From assembly GCA_052143575.1 (NCBI GenBank), contig JBKQSP010000069.1:96371-160370 (forward strand): DNA of 64,000 nucleotides. Direction: 5' to 3'. Every line of letters begins with the position of its first letter. Positions within the stretch are counted from its first letter, which is position 1. Of the stretch, positions 25,740-33,492 are shown in pieces. Position numbers and translations under genes: made by a program. The stretch is from JAKACA01 sp052143575. Lineage in GTDB: Bacteria; Actinomycetota; Acidimicrobiia; Acidimicrobiales; Bog-793. The notes beneath the pieces were generated by a model, which saw only the letters and a program-made list of their open reading frames with translations, was not told the origin of the DNA and ran no database searches.

Positions 25740-26915
25740 TCAGGCAGCGCCGCCCGGTGAGGACGCGCCGGAGCGCAGGGCGCGAGCGACGAGGGTGACC
25801 GGGTGGGCGACGGTGACGCCGGCCCGCTCCAGATGGATCGAGCAACCGGGGTTGGCGCTCGCCACGACGTCGGCTCCGGCTCGCTCGATGGCAGCCAGCT
25901 TGCGGGCGCGGATGCGAGCCGCCGTCGACGGCTCGAGGATGGAGTAGGCGCCGCCGGCGCCACAACAGAGCCCTTCGTCGTCGAGCTCGACGATCTCGGC
26001 CACAAAGGGGGCGAGCAAAGTACGGGTCGACTCGTGGACCCGCTGGGCGTGACGGAGATGACAGGGATCCTGTATCGCCACCCGCAGGTCAAGCGGGCCC
26101 GCCACCGCTGCCAGCGCCCCCATGTGGGCGGCGAGCCACTCGTTGACGTCACGCACGCGCCCCGAGAACGCCCGCCCCTCGTCGGTGTCGAGGAGGTGGC
26201 CGTAGAGCTTCATGGCCGCACCGCAGCCGGCCGAGTCGACGAGGATGGGGCGGTCGCCGGGGAGCGCTCGAATCGTTTGCTCCGCCAGTCGACGGGCACG
26301 TCCGGCGAGTCCGGCGTGACCCTGCAGCGCACCGCAGCACGGTGCCCGGTCGCCCGTCGCACGCACGCCGAAACCCGCTGCCTCGATGACCTGCTGAGCG
26401 TCGCGGTGGACGCCGCGCTGCCAGGCGTCCATCACGCAACCGGTGAACAGGTAGACGTCGTCGCCCGAGGGCTGAAGCGGGGGCGAACGCAGGGGCAGCC
26501 TCGGCAGGGCGAGACGACGAGGGGCAATTCGCAGCCGCTGCGACACGGCGAGCGCCCGGCTGCCCGCCCGCAAGAGGCGGGGGTGCGCCAACGGCACGAA
26601 AGCGGCCCGCAACCACCACGGCGTCAGGGCGTGGACGTCGGCCAGTGAGGCCCGCGTCGTCTCCATGAGGTGGCCGAAGGGAACACCACCTGGGCAGGCC
26701 GTTTCGCACCCGAGGCACTGCACGCAGGTCTCGAAGGAGCGAAGCACCTCGGTCGTGACGGGAGCTCCCTCGTTCTGCACCGCTCGCATCAAGGCGATGC
26801 GCCCGCGGGGCGAGCGGCTCTCGTCGCCGCTCACGCGGAACGTCGGGCAGTGCGGCAGGCAGAGGCCGCACTGTACGCAGGACGCCAGCTCGTCCGGATC
26901 GAGCTTCAGGTCCAC
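25740..26915 (-). CDS. glcF: Glycolate oxidase iron-sulfur subunit GlcF
   Basis: 391-residue electron-transfer subunit of membrane-associated glycolate oxidase. Two [4Fe-4S] motifs are clear: C13-x2-C16-x2-C19-x3-C23P and C64-x2-C67-x2-C70-x3-C74P. Two CCG domains follow (APCCGALQGHAG, ... DPCHLRHAQR ... LCCGAGGAYSILEP). GTG 26915 is the start because the reading begins DLKLDPDELASC, the usual N terminus, and overlaps the end of glcE by 10 bp. The enzyme oxidises glycolate (or D-lactate-like 2-hydroxy acids) to glyoxylate and passes electrons to quinone. The operon order is glcD-glcE-glcF. Confidence 0.95.
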   Translation of the reverse strand: MDLKLDPDELASCVQCGLCLPHCPTFRVSGDESRSPRGRIALMRAVQNEGAPVTTEVLRSFETCVQCLGCETACPGGVPFGHLMETTRASLADVHALTPWWLRAAFVPLAHPRLLRAGSRALAVSQRLRIAPRRLALPRLPLRSPPLQPSGDDVYLFTGCVMDAWQRGVHRDAQQVIEAAGFGVRATGDRAPCCGALQGHAGLAGRARRLAEQTIRALPGDRPILVDSAGCGAAMKLYGHLLDTDEGRAFSGRVRDVNEWLAAHMGALAAVAGPLDLRVAIQDPCHLRHAQRVHESTRTLLAPFVAEIVELDDEGLCCGAGGAYSILEPSTAARIRARKLAAIERAGADVVASANPGCSIHLERAGVTVAHPVTLVARALRSGASSPGGAA

Positions 26916-27862
26916 GCCGTCACGCCCATCGGCGAGCGGCCGGGGCTCAACCGACCGTTCGGATCGAATTCCTTCTTCAAGCGCCCGCTCAGTGCCTGCA
27001 ACCCAGCAGGCAGCTCGCTGCTTGCCTGAGGTCGCGTGGCAAAGACGGTGCCGACGGCAACCGAGGCCACGAACGGCCCCGTGGCGGCACGGTCGAGGGT
27101 GCGCAGTTGGGCGGGCTGCAACGACCAGCGGTGCGGCGGCAGCTCCGGCGCCTCGGCCACCTCGGTCCAGGGCCCGAGGGCGGCAAGGGCGGCCCGGTTG
27201 GCGGCGACGTCGGTTGCGTGCCCTTCGAGATGGACCCAGGTGCGTCCGCCGTCCCACAGGACGGCGGACGCCTTTTAGACGAGATCCGCCACAGCGAACG
27301 GGAGGGCCTCGGGACATTGCAGCCACGTCGAGGCGGAGGGTACGGGGTTCGTGCGGAGGATCACCTCACCGATCAACCCGAGCGTGCCGAGGGAGCCGAC
27401 GAGAAGCCGTGGGAGGTCGAAACCAGTGACGTTCTTCACCGTCGGGCCGCCCCCCGTGATGAGGCGTCCTTCCGCCGACACGTAACGAACCTGCAGCACG
27501 GCGTCGCGCACGCGTCCCCGTCCCAGAACGGAGACGTCGTTCTCGCCGACAGCGAGCGCACCGCCGACGGTGCCCCCGCGGCCGGGGAGCGCCGTCAGCT
27601 GCCGACGGGCGCCCAGCTCGCCGTGCAGCTCCGCCACCGTCGTACCGCAGCGCACCCGCACGGTCATCTCCTCAGGGTGGTGCTCGAGGATGCCGGCGGG
27701 CGCCCGCACGAGCCGCGTGCCGGGCGCCAATGCGCCGCCGAGGCCCCAGCGGGTCCGCCCGCCCTCGACGGCAACGGCACCGCTGTCGCCGATCTCGGTG
27801 GCGAAGTCCTCCAGGGCGCCGTCGCGTCCGGCCGACGGGCGGGCAGCATCGCTCACAGCCAC
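26906..27862 (-). pseudogene. glcE: Glycolate oxidase FAD-binding subunit GlcE, interrupted by an in-frame TAA
   Basis: The frame starting at ATG 27862 encodes a PCMH-type FAD-binding domain (MTVRVRCGTTVAELHGEL, PGRGGTVGGALAVGENDVS, GPTVKNVTGFDLPRLLVGSLGTLGLI) but stops at TAA 27277-27275 after 195 residues. The same frame then continues without further stops, reading KASAVLWDGGRTWVHLEGH and ending LSGRLKKEFDPNGRLSPGR at 26906, the normal GlcE C terminus. So one nonsense codon, not a frameshift, splits an otherwise complete 318-codon gene. Comparison with the family suggests a Tyr or similar codon was lost. It overlaps glcD and glcF by 10 bp each. It may be a real recent mutation, a sequencing error or, less likely, readthrough. 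Confidence 0.88.
27242..27276 (+). other. Perfect 13-bp hairpin plus T-run inside glcE, antisense terminator-like
   Basis: GCGTCCGCCGTCC (27242-27254), loop CACA, GGACGGCGGACGC (27259-27271), then C and TTTT (27273-27276). On the plus strand this is a textbook intrinsic terminator, antisense to glcE. The glcE TAA shares its last T's, lying 3 bp from the stem. The stem also encodes a conserved GlcE segment (ASAVLWDGGR), so part of the symmetry may be chance. Confidence 0.6.
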
Positions 27863-29313
27863 ACCCCGGTCGGGATGCGCCGCAGCGCCTGGATGTCGGC
27901 GCAGCTGTGGGAGGCCGGGAGCACCTTGCCCGGGTTGGCTCGGCAGCTCGGGTCGAAGGCGCGCCGCAGGCGGTTCTGATGGTCAAGATCGTCCGAGGTG
28001 AACATCCAGCTCATGTACTCCTGCTTCTCGACGCCGATGCCGTGCTCACCGGAGAGGACGCCGCCGGCATCGAGGCAGACGCGCATGATCTCCCCGCCGG
28101 CGGCGTGCACGCGATCCATGACGCCGCTCTGGCGGGCATCGAAGAGCAGCAAGGGGTGGAGGTTGCCGTCACCGGCGTGAAAGACGTTGACGACGAGGAG
28201 GTCGTGCTCCTCGGCGATCTCGTAGACGGACCGCAGCACCTCGGCGAGCGCCCGGCGCGGGACCACGGCGTCGTGCAGGTAGTAGGAGGGGGCGATCTGG
28301 GCGACCGCACCGAAGGCCGTCTTGCGACCCTTCCAGAGGCGCTCGCGCTCGGCCTCGTCGGCGGCGACCCTGACGCTCGTGGCGCCATGCATGCGACCGA
28401 TGGCGGCGATCCGCTCGGCGTCGATGGCCGTCCCGCCCTCCAGGCCGTCGACTTCGGCGAGCAGCACGGCGGCCGCCGTTGTCGGATAGCCGGCGTGGAC
28501 GAAGTTCTCGACCGCTTCCACGATCGGGCGGTCCATCACCTCCATGGCGGCCGGGACGATGCCGGCGGCGATGACGCCGCTCACGGTGTTGGCGGCCGCC
28601 TCGATGGAATCGAAGGCAAGGAGGAGCGTCCGTACCCACGGCGGGTTCGGCGTCATGCGGACGGCGATGCGAGTGGCGATGCCGAGGGTGCCCTCGCTGC
28701 CGATGAAGGCGCCCCGCAGGTCGTAGCCGGCCGGCTCGGCCTCGAGGCCGCCGAGGGTGACGACGTCACCGTCCGGCAGGACGACGTCGATGGCGAGCAC
28801 GTGCTGGCTCGTCACCCCGTAGGCCAGGCAGTGCGGTCCCCCCGAGTTGGTGGCGACGTTGCCGCCGAGCGTGCAGGCCTGCTGACTGGACGGATCGGGC
28901 GCGAAGTGGAAACCCAACGGGCGAAGCTGCCTCGAGAGATCGAGGTTGATGACGCCCGGCTCCACCCAGGCGACCCGGTTGTCGAGATCGACCTCCAGGA
29001 TGCGGGTCATCATCGTCGTCACGACGACGACCGGGGCGCCGAGCGGGATGGCCCCGCCGGCGAGACCCGTGCCGGCACCCCGCGGCACGATGGCACGGCC
29101 GTGCGCCGCCGCGATGCGGGCGACACTCTGCACTTCGGCCGTACTCGTCGGGTAGCAGATCGGGCCGGACAGGCCGCCGGAGAACACGGAGGCGTCATGA
29201 GCCATGAGCGATCGCTGGGCGCTGTCGTAGCGCACACGGTCGCCGCTCAGGGCGGCGGCAAGCTCCTCGACGAGGGGGTCAGCCGGTCCGTGCCGGCGCA
29301 GTTGCCGAACCAC
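27853..29313 (-). CDS. glcD: Glycolate oxidase subunit GlcD (FAD-linked)
   Basis: 486-residue catalytic flavoprotein of the GlcD/D-lactate dehydrogenase family. FAD-binding PCMH motifs are PRGAGTGLAGGAIPLG, CTLGGNVATNSGGPHCLAYGVT and FIGSEGTLGIATRI. The C-terminal substrate domain has VNVFHAGDGNLHPLLLFD and GGVLSGEHGIGVEKQ, with the metal-binding histidines of the family. GTG 29313 is preceded by GGGAGGGG. It is first in glcDEF and overlaps glcE by 10 bp. A GntR-operator-like palindrome lies at 29356-29378. Confidence 0.96.
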   Translation of the reverse strand: MVRQLRRHGPADPLVEELAAALSGDRVRYDSAQRSLMAHDASVFSGGLSGPICYPTSTAEVQSVARIAAAHGRAIVPRGAGTGLAGGAIPLGAPVVVVTTMMTRILEVDLDNRVAWVEPGVINLDLSRQLRPLGFHFAPDPSSQQACTLGGNVATNSGGPHCLAYGVTSQHVLAIDVVLPDGDVVTLGGLEAEPAGYDLRGAFIGSEGTLGIATRIAVRMTPNPPWVRTLLLAFDSIEAAANTVSGVIAAGIVPAAMEVMDRPIVEAVENFVHAGYPTTAAAVLLAEVDGLEGGTAIDAERIAAIGRMHGATSVRVAADEAERERLWKGRKTAFGAVAQIAPSYYLHDAVVPRRALAEVLRSVYEIAEEHDLLVVNVFHAGDGNLHPLLLFDARQSGVMDRVHAAGGEIMRVCLDAGGVLSGEHGIGVEKQEYMSWMFTSDDLDHQNRLRRAFDPSCRANPGKVLPASHSCADIQALRRIPTGVWL

Positions 29314-29355
29314 CCGATCCCCTCCCTGGCTGATCAGAGGAGGCCGACCGGCGCC

Positions 29356-29378
29356 CCTACCTGGTCTCGACCAGTAGG
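29356..29378 (-). promoter_or_regulatory. Palindromic operator and -10 box upstream of glcD
   Basis: CTGGTCTCGACCAG (29361-29374) flanked by CCTA and TAGG is an almost perfect inverted repeat with TGGT/ACCA half-sites, like FadR/GlcC/LldR-type GntR operators. Just upstream on the minus strand is TATGAT (29385-29380). A repressor bound here would sit over the transcription start. No GntR gene is visible in the window. Confidence 0.45.
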
Positions 29379-29461
29379 GATCATAGGTTGGGGACGTGGC
29401 GGACCCGACATCGTCGTGCTGGCTCTGGCCCTCGTCTCAGCCTACGGAAGCCTTGCCTCCC

Positions 29462-30412
29462 TCACGCTGAGCTGTCCGGCGTGCCACCCTCACCGAGTTC
29501 GCCTCGTGCAGCTTGCTCGGCGGCGCCGCCGGCGCTCGGCGAGCGTGTCCCGCTCGGTGGCTCGGCCGGCAACATGCCTCGCAAACCGTTCAGCAGCCCC
29601 CCGAGCTCCATCGGGACGACGATCTTTGTCGAGGGGGCCGTGCCGACATGCTTCAGGGTCTCGAGGTACTGCAGCTGCATTGTGTTGCGGTCGAGACCTT
29701 GTCCGACGACGAAGATCGTCTCCAGGCCTGTCGCCAGTCCCTCGGCGCGGAGGATGGCGGCCTGCCGCTCCCCTTCGGCCGCCAGGATGGCGGCCTGTTT
29801 CGTGCCCTCGGCGAGCGTGATGGCTGCCTGCTTCTGGCCCTGCGCTTCGGTGATGGCGGCCCGCCGCGTGCGCTCGGCCGACATCTGCCGGGTCATGGCG
29901 TCGAGCACGCCGGCCGGCGGGTTGACCTCGCGGACCTCCACCGTGGTGACCTTCACGCCCCAGCGTTCGGTGACCTCGTCGAGGCGGACACGGAGCGAGG
30001 CGTTCATGTCCTCTCGCTTCGACAGCACGTCGTCGAGCGGCATGTCGCCGACGACGCTGCGAAGCGTCGTGGCAGCGACGTTCTGGGCGGCGCCGGCGAA
30101 GTTCTGCACCTGCAGCACGGACATCGACGGGTCGACCACCTTGTAGAAGATGATGAAGTCGATCGAGATCGAGGCGTTGTCCCGCGTGATGGCCGTCTGG
30201 TGCGGGATCTCGAGATACTGCTCGCGAAGGTCGACCCATGCCGTCCGGTCGGTCACGGGGTTGATGAAGACGAGCCCGGGACCTCTGAGCCCGATGGCCC
30301 GACCGAGGCGGAAGAGAAGGAACCGTTGGTACTCACGGACGATCTTCACCGAGAGCACGAACATCACGAGAAGAAACAGCACCACGACGCCGACGACGAT
30401 GCCAACGATCAT
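29462..30412 (-). CDS. SPFH/Band 7 (stomatin-like) membrane protein
   Basis: 316 residues. One N-terminal membrane span (GIVVGVVVLFLLVMFVLSVKIV) is followed by a Band 7 domain (EYQRFLLFRLGRAIGLRGPGLVFINPV, DVLSKREDMNASLRVRLDEVTERWGVKVTTVEVREVNPP). After that comes an Ala/Glu-rich coiled-coil (ITEAQGQKQAAITLAEGTKQAAILAAEGERQAAILRAEG) and a Pro/Gly-rich tail. Family members oligomerise into membrane scaffolds and pair with NfeD-type proteases or OB-fold proteins. That is the case here: the start overlaps the NfeD stop by 4 bp (ATGA). A housekeeping role in membrane quality control is likely. Confidence 0.93.
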   Translation of the reverse strand: MIVGIVVGVVVLFLLVMFVLSVKIVREYQRFLLFRLGRAIGLRGPGLVFINPVTDRTAWVDLREQYLEIPHQTAITRDNASISIDFIIFYKVVDPSMSVLQVQNFAGAAQNVAATTLRSVVGDMPLDDVLSKREDMNASLRVRLDEVTERWGVKVTTVEVREVNPPAGVLDAMTRQMSAERTRRAAITEAQGQKQAAITLAEGTKQAAILAAEGERQAAILRAEGLATGLETIFVVGQGLDRNTMQLQYLETLKHVGTAPSTKIVVPMELGGLLNGLRGMLPAEPPSGTRSPSAGGAAEQAARGELGEGGTPDSSA

Positions 30413-30927
30413 TTCTCCGGCTCCTCGCTCTTCTCCGGCTCCTCGCTCTCGCCCTCCTCGAGGCTGAACCTGGCCCCTGCGGTCACCGCCTCGGCATCCT
30501 CGCCCCAGACCTGCAGGCGCACTCCGGCTGCCTGCAGGACCTGCACGCGGGTGCCGGCACGCACGGTCCCGTTGACCGACACGGCGGACCATTGCTCGCC
30601 GCGGACACGGATGATGCCCTCCGGCGAGAGATCGCTGACGGCGGTGCCCTCCGCACCCTGCAGGGAACCTGCGGCGTGCTCAGGACTGCCATGCCTCGTC
30701 AGCCCCGTCCACGCCATGACCCCCACGCCGGCCGAGACGATGACATCAGCGCTGAGAAGCGCCCACAGCACCGGTGCAGAGCGACCGTCGACGGCCATCA
30801 CGATGAGCCAGACGGCGGCGAGGACGCCGACGCCGCCCGCCACGACGTGCGCATGCGGTCCAGAGTGGAATCCGACCAATGAGGCAAGGACGACCAGCCC
30901 GAGCAAGATTCCTGCTATGACCCACAT
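30409..30927 (-). CDS. NfeD-like membrane protein
   Basis: 172 residues: three predicted spans (IAGILLGLVVLASLVGF, VVAGGVGVLAAVWLIVMAV, VLWALLSADVIVSAGVGVMAW) and a soluble OB-fold domain (GAEGTAVSDLSPEGIIRVRGEQWSAVSVNGTVRAGTRVQV), the short NfeD1b-like type without the serine-protease domain. The C-terminal tail repeats SEEPEK twice, and the repeated DNA supplies the GGAG before the SPFH start. GAGGGG 7 bp upstream supports ATG 30927. First gene of a two-gene operon with SPFH. Confidence 0.9.
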   Translation of the reverse strand: MWVIAGILLGLVVLASLVGFHSGPHAHVVAGGVGVLAAVWLIVMAVDGRSAPVLWALLSADVIVSAGVGVMAWTGLTRHGSPEHAAGSLQGAEGTAVSDLSPEGIIRVRGEQWSAVSVNGTVRAGTRVQVLQAAGVRLQVWGEDAEAVTAGARFSLEEGESEEPEKSEEPEK

Positions 30928-30959
30928 GAGCGCCCCCTCAGGACGGCTGCGCTACAACG

Positions 30960-30988
30960 ATTATACCGGGCGCCTTCCGGGAGAACCG
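30960..30988 (-). promoter_or_regulatory. Promoter of the nfeD-SPFH operon
   Basis: Perfect TATAAT on the minus strand (30965-30960), 32 bp before the NfeD ATG. The -35 region (CGGTTC at 17 bp) is poor. Confidence 0.5.
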
Positions 30989-31026
30989 GGCGAGGGGATC
31001 AACGGTCTGATGCTGCTTTTCGGTGC

Positions 31027-32154
31027 TCAGGCGCGAAGGGCGGGATCGGGCAGCACGACGTCGCGAATTGCCCCCGTGAGGTCGTGGTAGGCGCTGATGA
31101 AGCTGCGCAGGGTCCGAACCGTCGCACCGTAGCCGTCGAACTCGGCGATGCCCAGCCCGTCCGGTTCATAAGCGCGCCGGAAATCCGGCAAGCGCGTCAG
31201 CAGCTCCGCAACGATGGCCGCGTCGACGGGAATCTCGATGCGGGGACTCGGGTCGATGCCGCTGTTGTTGAAGCGGACCTGCCACTGGTGCGTGAGGGTC
31301 AGGATGACATCCCCACCCACGAGCTCGGTCCAGTGCAGCCGGTGCCGGAAAGCGGCGGCGAGGAGCCGGGTGCGGTAGCCGCGCTCCTGGAAGATCCCGT
31401 AGGCCCGCTTGAAGGCGGCGATTCCCGCCCAGTCCAGCACGGTCGGGTCGACGGCGACGTCGTCCCGCTCGACCAGTACTTTCAACCAGTCGTCCAGCCG
31501 GCCGATCATGATCGTGCACACGGGCGTCATGGAGCTCACATCGGCACCCGTGCGGGCCCGCCGGTGTAGCCCTCGCTCGACCGCCTCGGCAACGGCGATC
31601 GCCTGGGCGACCGTGAAGCACACGGTGGCGTTGACGTTGATGCCGGCGGCGGAGGCCTCCTCGATCCCGCTGATGCCGGCCTTCGTGGCGGGGAACTTGA
31701 CCTGCATGTTGGGCGCCAGACCGTTGAATCGCCCGGCCTGCTCCACCATTCGCTCCGAGCTCGAATAGTGCACGGGGTTGGTCTGCAGCGACAGCCGACC
31801 GCGTTGCCCCCGCTCGCGTTGGAACACCGGCGCGAGAACTCCGGCACCGCGCACGGCCATTTCCTCGACGACTGCCCAGGTGACCTCGGTCTCGCTCCAG
31901 GTCGGGTTCGCCTCGGCGAGCTCGCGGACGCGCGGAACCCAATGCTGCTTCTCTTTCTTCAGCACCTCGTACACGATGTTCGGGTTGGATGTCGCTCCCG
32001 TAGCGCCACGCCGGATGGCGTACTCAAGTTCATCGGCCGAGCACGAGTCGTTCCAGTAGTCCGTCGGCGTCCCCTGCACCGTGCGCAGCATCGGGCTGTC
32101 GATCATCGTCGCGCCAGACTCAGCTTGATCGACGACCCCGACTGTCGACGCCAT
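31027..32154 (-). CDS. Transaldolase-family protein
   Basis: 375-residue TIM-barrel aldolase. GATGATSNPNIVYEVL is the transaldolase N-terminal signature and K153 in QVKFPATKAGISGI is the expected Schiff-base lysine; INVNATVCFTVAQAIAVAEAVERG follows as in the family. GAAGGAGG 7 bp upstream selects ATG 32154 over the ATG codons slightly upstream. It is longer than the small fructose-6-phosphate-aldolase types and lacks a fused isomerase. It may be a pentose-phosphate transaldolase or a paralogue for a special sugar phosphate; the divergent ROK kinase supports a sugar role. Confidence 0.9.
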   Translation of the reverse strand: MASTVGVVDQAESGATMIDSPMLRTVQGTPTDYWNDSCSADELEYAIRRGATGATSNPNIVYEVLKKEKQHWVPRVRELAEANPTWSETEVTWAVVEEMAVRGAGVLAPVFQRERGQRGRLSLQTNPVHYSSSERMVEQAGRFNGLAPNMQVKFPATKAGISGIEEASAAGINVNATVCFTVAQAIAVAEAVERGLHRRARTGADVSSMTPVCTIMIGRLDDWLKVLVERDDVAVDPTVLDWAGIAAFKRAYGIFQERGYRTRLLAAAFRHRLHWTELVGGDVILTLTHQWQVRFNNSGIDPSPRIEIPVDAAIVAELLTRLPDFRRAYEPDGLGIAEFDGYGATVRTLRSFISAYHDLTGAIRDVVLPDPALRA

Positions 32155-32384
32155 GGCGGTGCCTCCTTCAGACATCAAGACGGACGCTGCGCGTCCAGTT
32201 AGGGATGAGACCGCAAGGACCTCGGACGTCGCACAACCGAAACTGGTTGCTTCACAAGCTACTCCGCAGCCACGGCGCCGCCGTCAGGACATGGCGCTCA
32301 CCTCGGTCGGCCGGCTTCCAGCGGCCTCGCTCTCCCCTTTTGCTCCTCGAGACTGAGGGATGAGCTTGTGTAGCCTTCGAGATC

Positions 32385-33410
32385 TTGACTCCCAGCACAT
32401 CGGTCGTCGTCGGCCTCGACAACGGCGGCAATTCCAACAACGCCACGGTGCTCGACGCCACCGGCCGCTTCTTGGTGGACAGGCTGGTCGAGAGCCCGAG
32501 CCGCGTGCGGGAGGGGCCCGACGTGGCCATCGGAGCGCTCGGCGATGCCCTCGACCAGGTGCTCACCCTCACGGGCGTAGCGAGGGACTCGGTGCTCGCC
32601 GTCGGACTGGGGACACCGGGCCCGGCGAGCGCCGACGGTGTGATCTCCTCGAAGGGCTCCACGAACTTCACGCACGCCGCCTGGCGCGGCTTCGACGTCC
32701 GCGGGGCCCTGCAGGGCCGCCTCGGCGTTCCCGTCGTCTACAGCAACGACGGCAACGCAGCGGCGCTCTACGCTCACCACACCCACTTCGCGGCCGCCTC
32801 CGCGCTGCGCTCCTCCGTCTCGGTGATCGTCGGCACCGGTCTCGGGGGTGGAGTGATCGAGACCGGGCGGATCATCCGCGGCGCTGCAGGCATGGCCGGC
32901 GAGCTCGGCCATGTCCACATACCGATGCACGGTCTCCTCGCCGACGGGCAGCCGGTGCCGGAGTGCAACTGCGGCTTCCTCGCCGACGCCGAGAGCGTCG
33001 CCTCGCTGACGGGGATCGAGAGAAACCTCCTGCCCTACTGGCTGACGCGCTTTCCTGATCACGAGCTGCACAGAGCGGGCTCGATCGGCGAGGCAGCCAA
33101 GCTCGTTCGAGGCTACGGAGACGCCGGGGATCCGATGGCGCTCGAGATCTTCGAGCAGCAGGCGATGGCACTCGGGCGCCTCTTCACGATCGCCAGCAAC
33201 TTCATCGACCCGGACGCCTACTTCGTGGGTGGGGGCGTCGTCGAGGCATCGCCCGAATTCGGGGAGTGGTTCCTCTCCCGGGTCCGCCAGCACACCTCGC
33301 TCCGCCTGGAGCAACTCGAAGTGGCGGCCTTCGCCCTCATCCCCAATTTGGACATGGCTGGTGCCCGCGGGGCCGCTTTGGCGGCTCTCGACTCGCTCGA
33401 GGGCAGCTGA
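32385..33410 (+). CDS. ROK-family sugar kinase/regulator-like protein
   Basis: 341 residues. Phosphate-1 motif VVVGLDNGGNSNNATVLD, SVSVIVGTGLGGGVIETGRIIRG, and GMAGELGHVHIP are the ROK kinase signatures. The zinc loop is degenerate: ECNCGFLADAES keeps two of the cysteines of CxCGxxGCxE but not the third. No N-terminal helix-turn-helix is present, so it is kinase-like, not a NagC/Mlc-type regulator. TTG 32385 is the only plausible start; TAGCCT lies 8 bp upstream. Divergent from the transaldolase gene. Substrate unknown, and loss of the zinc ligand may alter activity. Confidence 0.88.
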   Translation: MTPSTSVVVGLDNGGNSNNATVLDATGRFLVDRLVESPSRVREGPDVAIGALGDALDQVLTLTGVARDSVLAVGLGTPGPASADGVISSKGSTNFTHAAWRGFDVRGALQGRLGVPVVYSNDGNAAALYAHHTHFAAASALRSSVSVIVGTGLGGGVIETGRIIRGAAGMAGELGHVHIPMHGLLADGQPVPECNCGFLADAESVASLTGIERNLLPYWLTRFPDHELHRAGSIGEAAKLVRGYGDAGDPMALEIFEQQAMALGRLFTIASNFIDPDAYFVGGGVVEASPEFGEWFLSRVRQHTSLRLEQLEVAAFALIPNLDMAGARGAALAALDSLEGS

Positions 33411-33454
33411 CGGGTCTGCTCACCTCCGCACCGTTTCCCGCCCCGGTGAAGCGG

Positions 33455-33490
33455 GTCGCTCGGCGGACATCCCTCGTCCGCCGGAGCGAC
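33455..33490. terminator. Bidirectional hairpin between convergent genes
   Basis: A 14-bp stem (33455-33468 with 33476-33490, one bulged base) and a 7-nt loop, placed between the ROK stop (33410) and the stop of the gene on the other strand (33493). No U-tract, but very stable; a terminator role is inferred from position. Confidence 0.5.
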
Positions 33491-33492
33491 GC

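Noticed and set aside
27275..27277. Recoding (selenocysteine or pyrrolysine) at the glcE stop
   Set aside because: The codon is TAA, not TGA or TAG, and no such elements are visible; mutation or error is simpler.
27730..29820. 696-codon plus-strand frame over glcD
   Set aside because: Antisense shadow; no domain motifs and composition typical of reverse complement reading.
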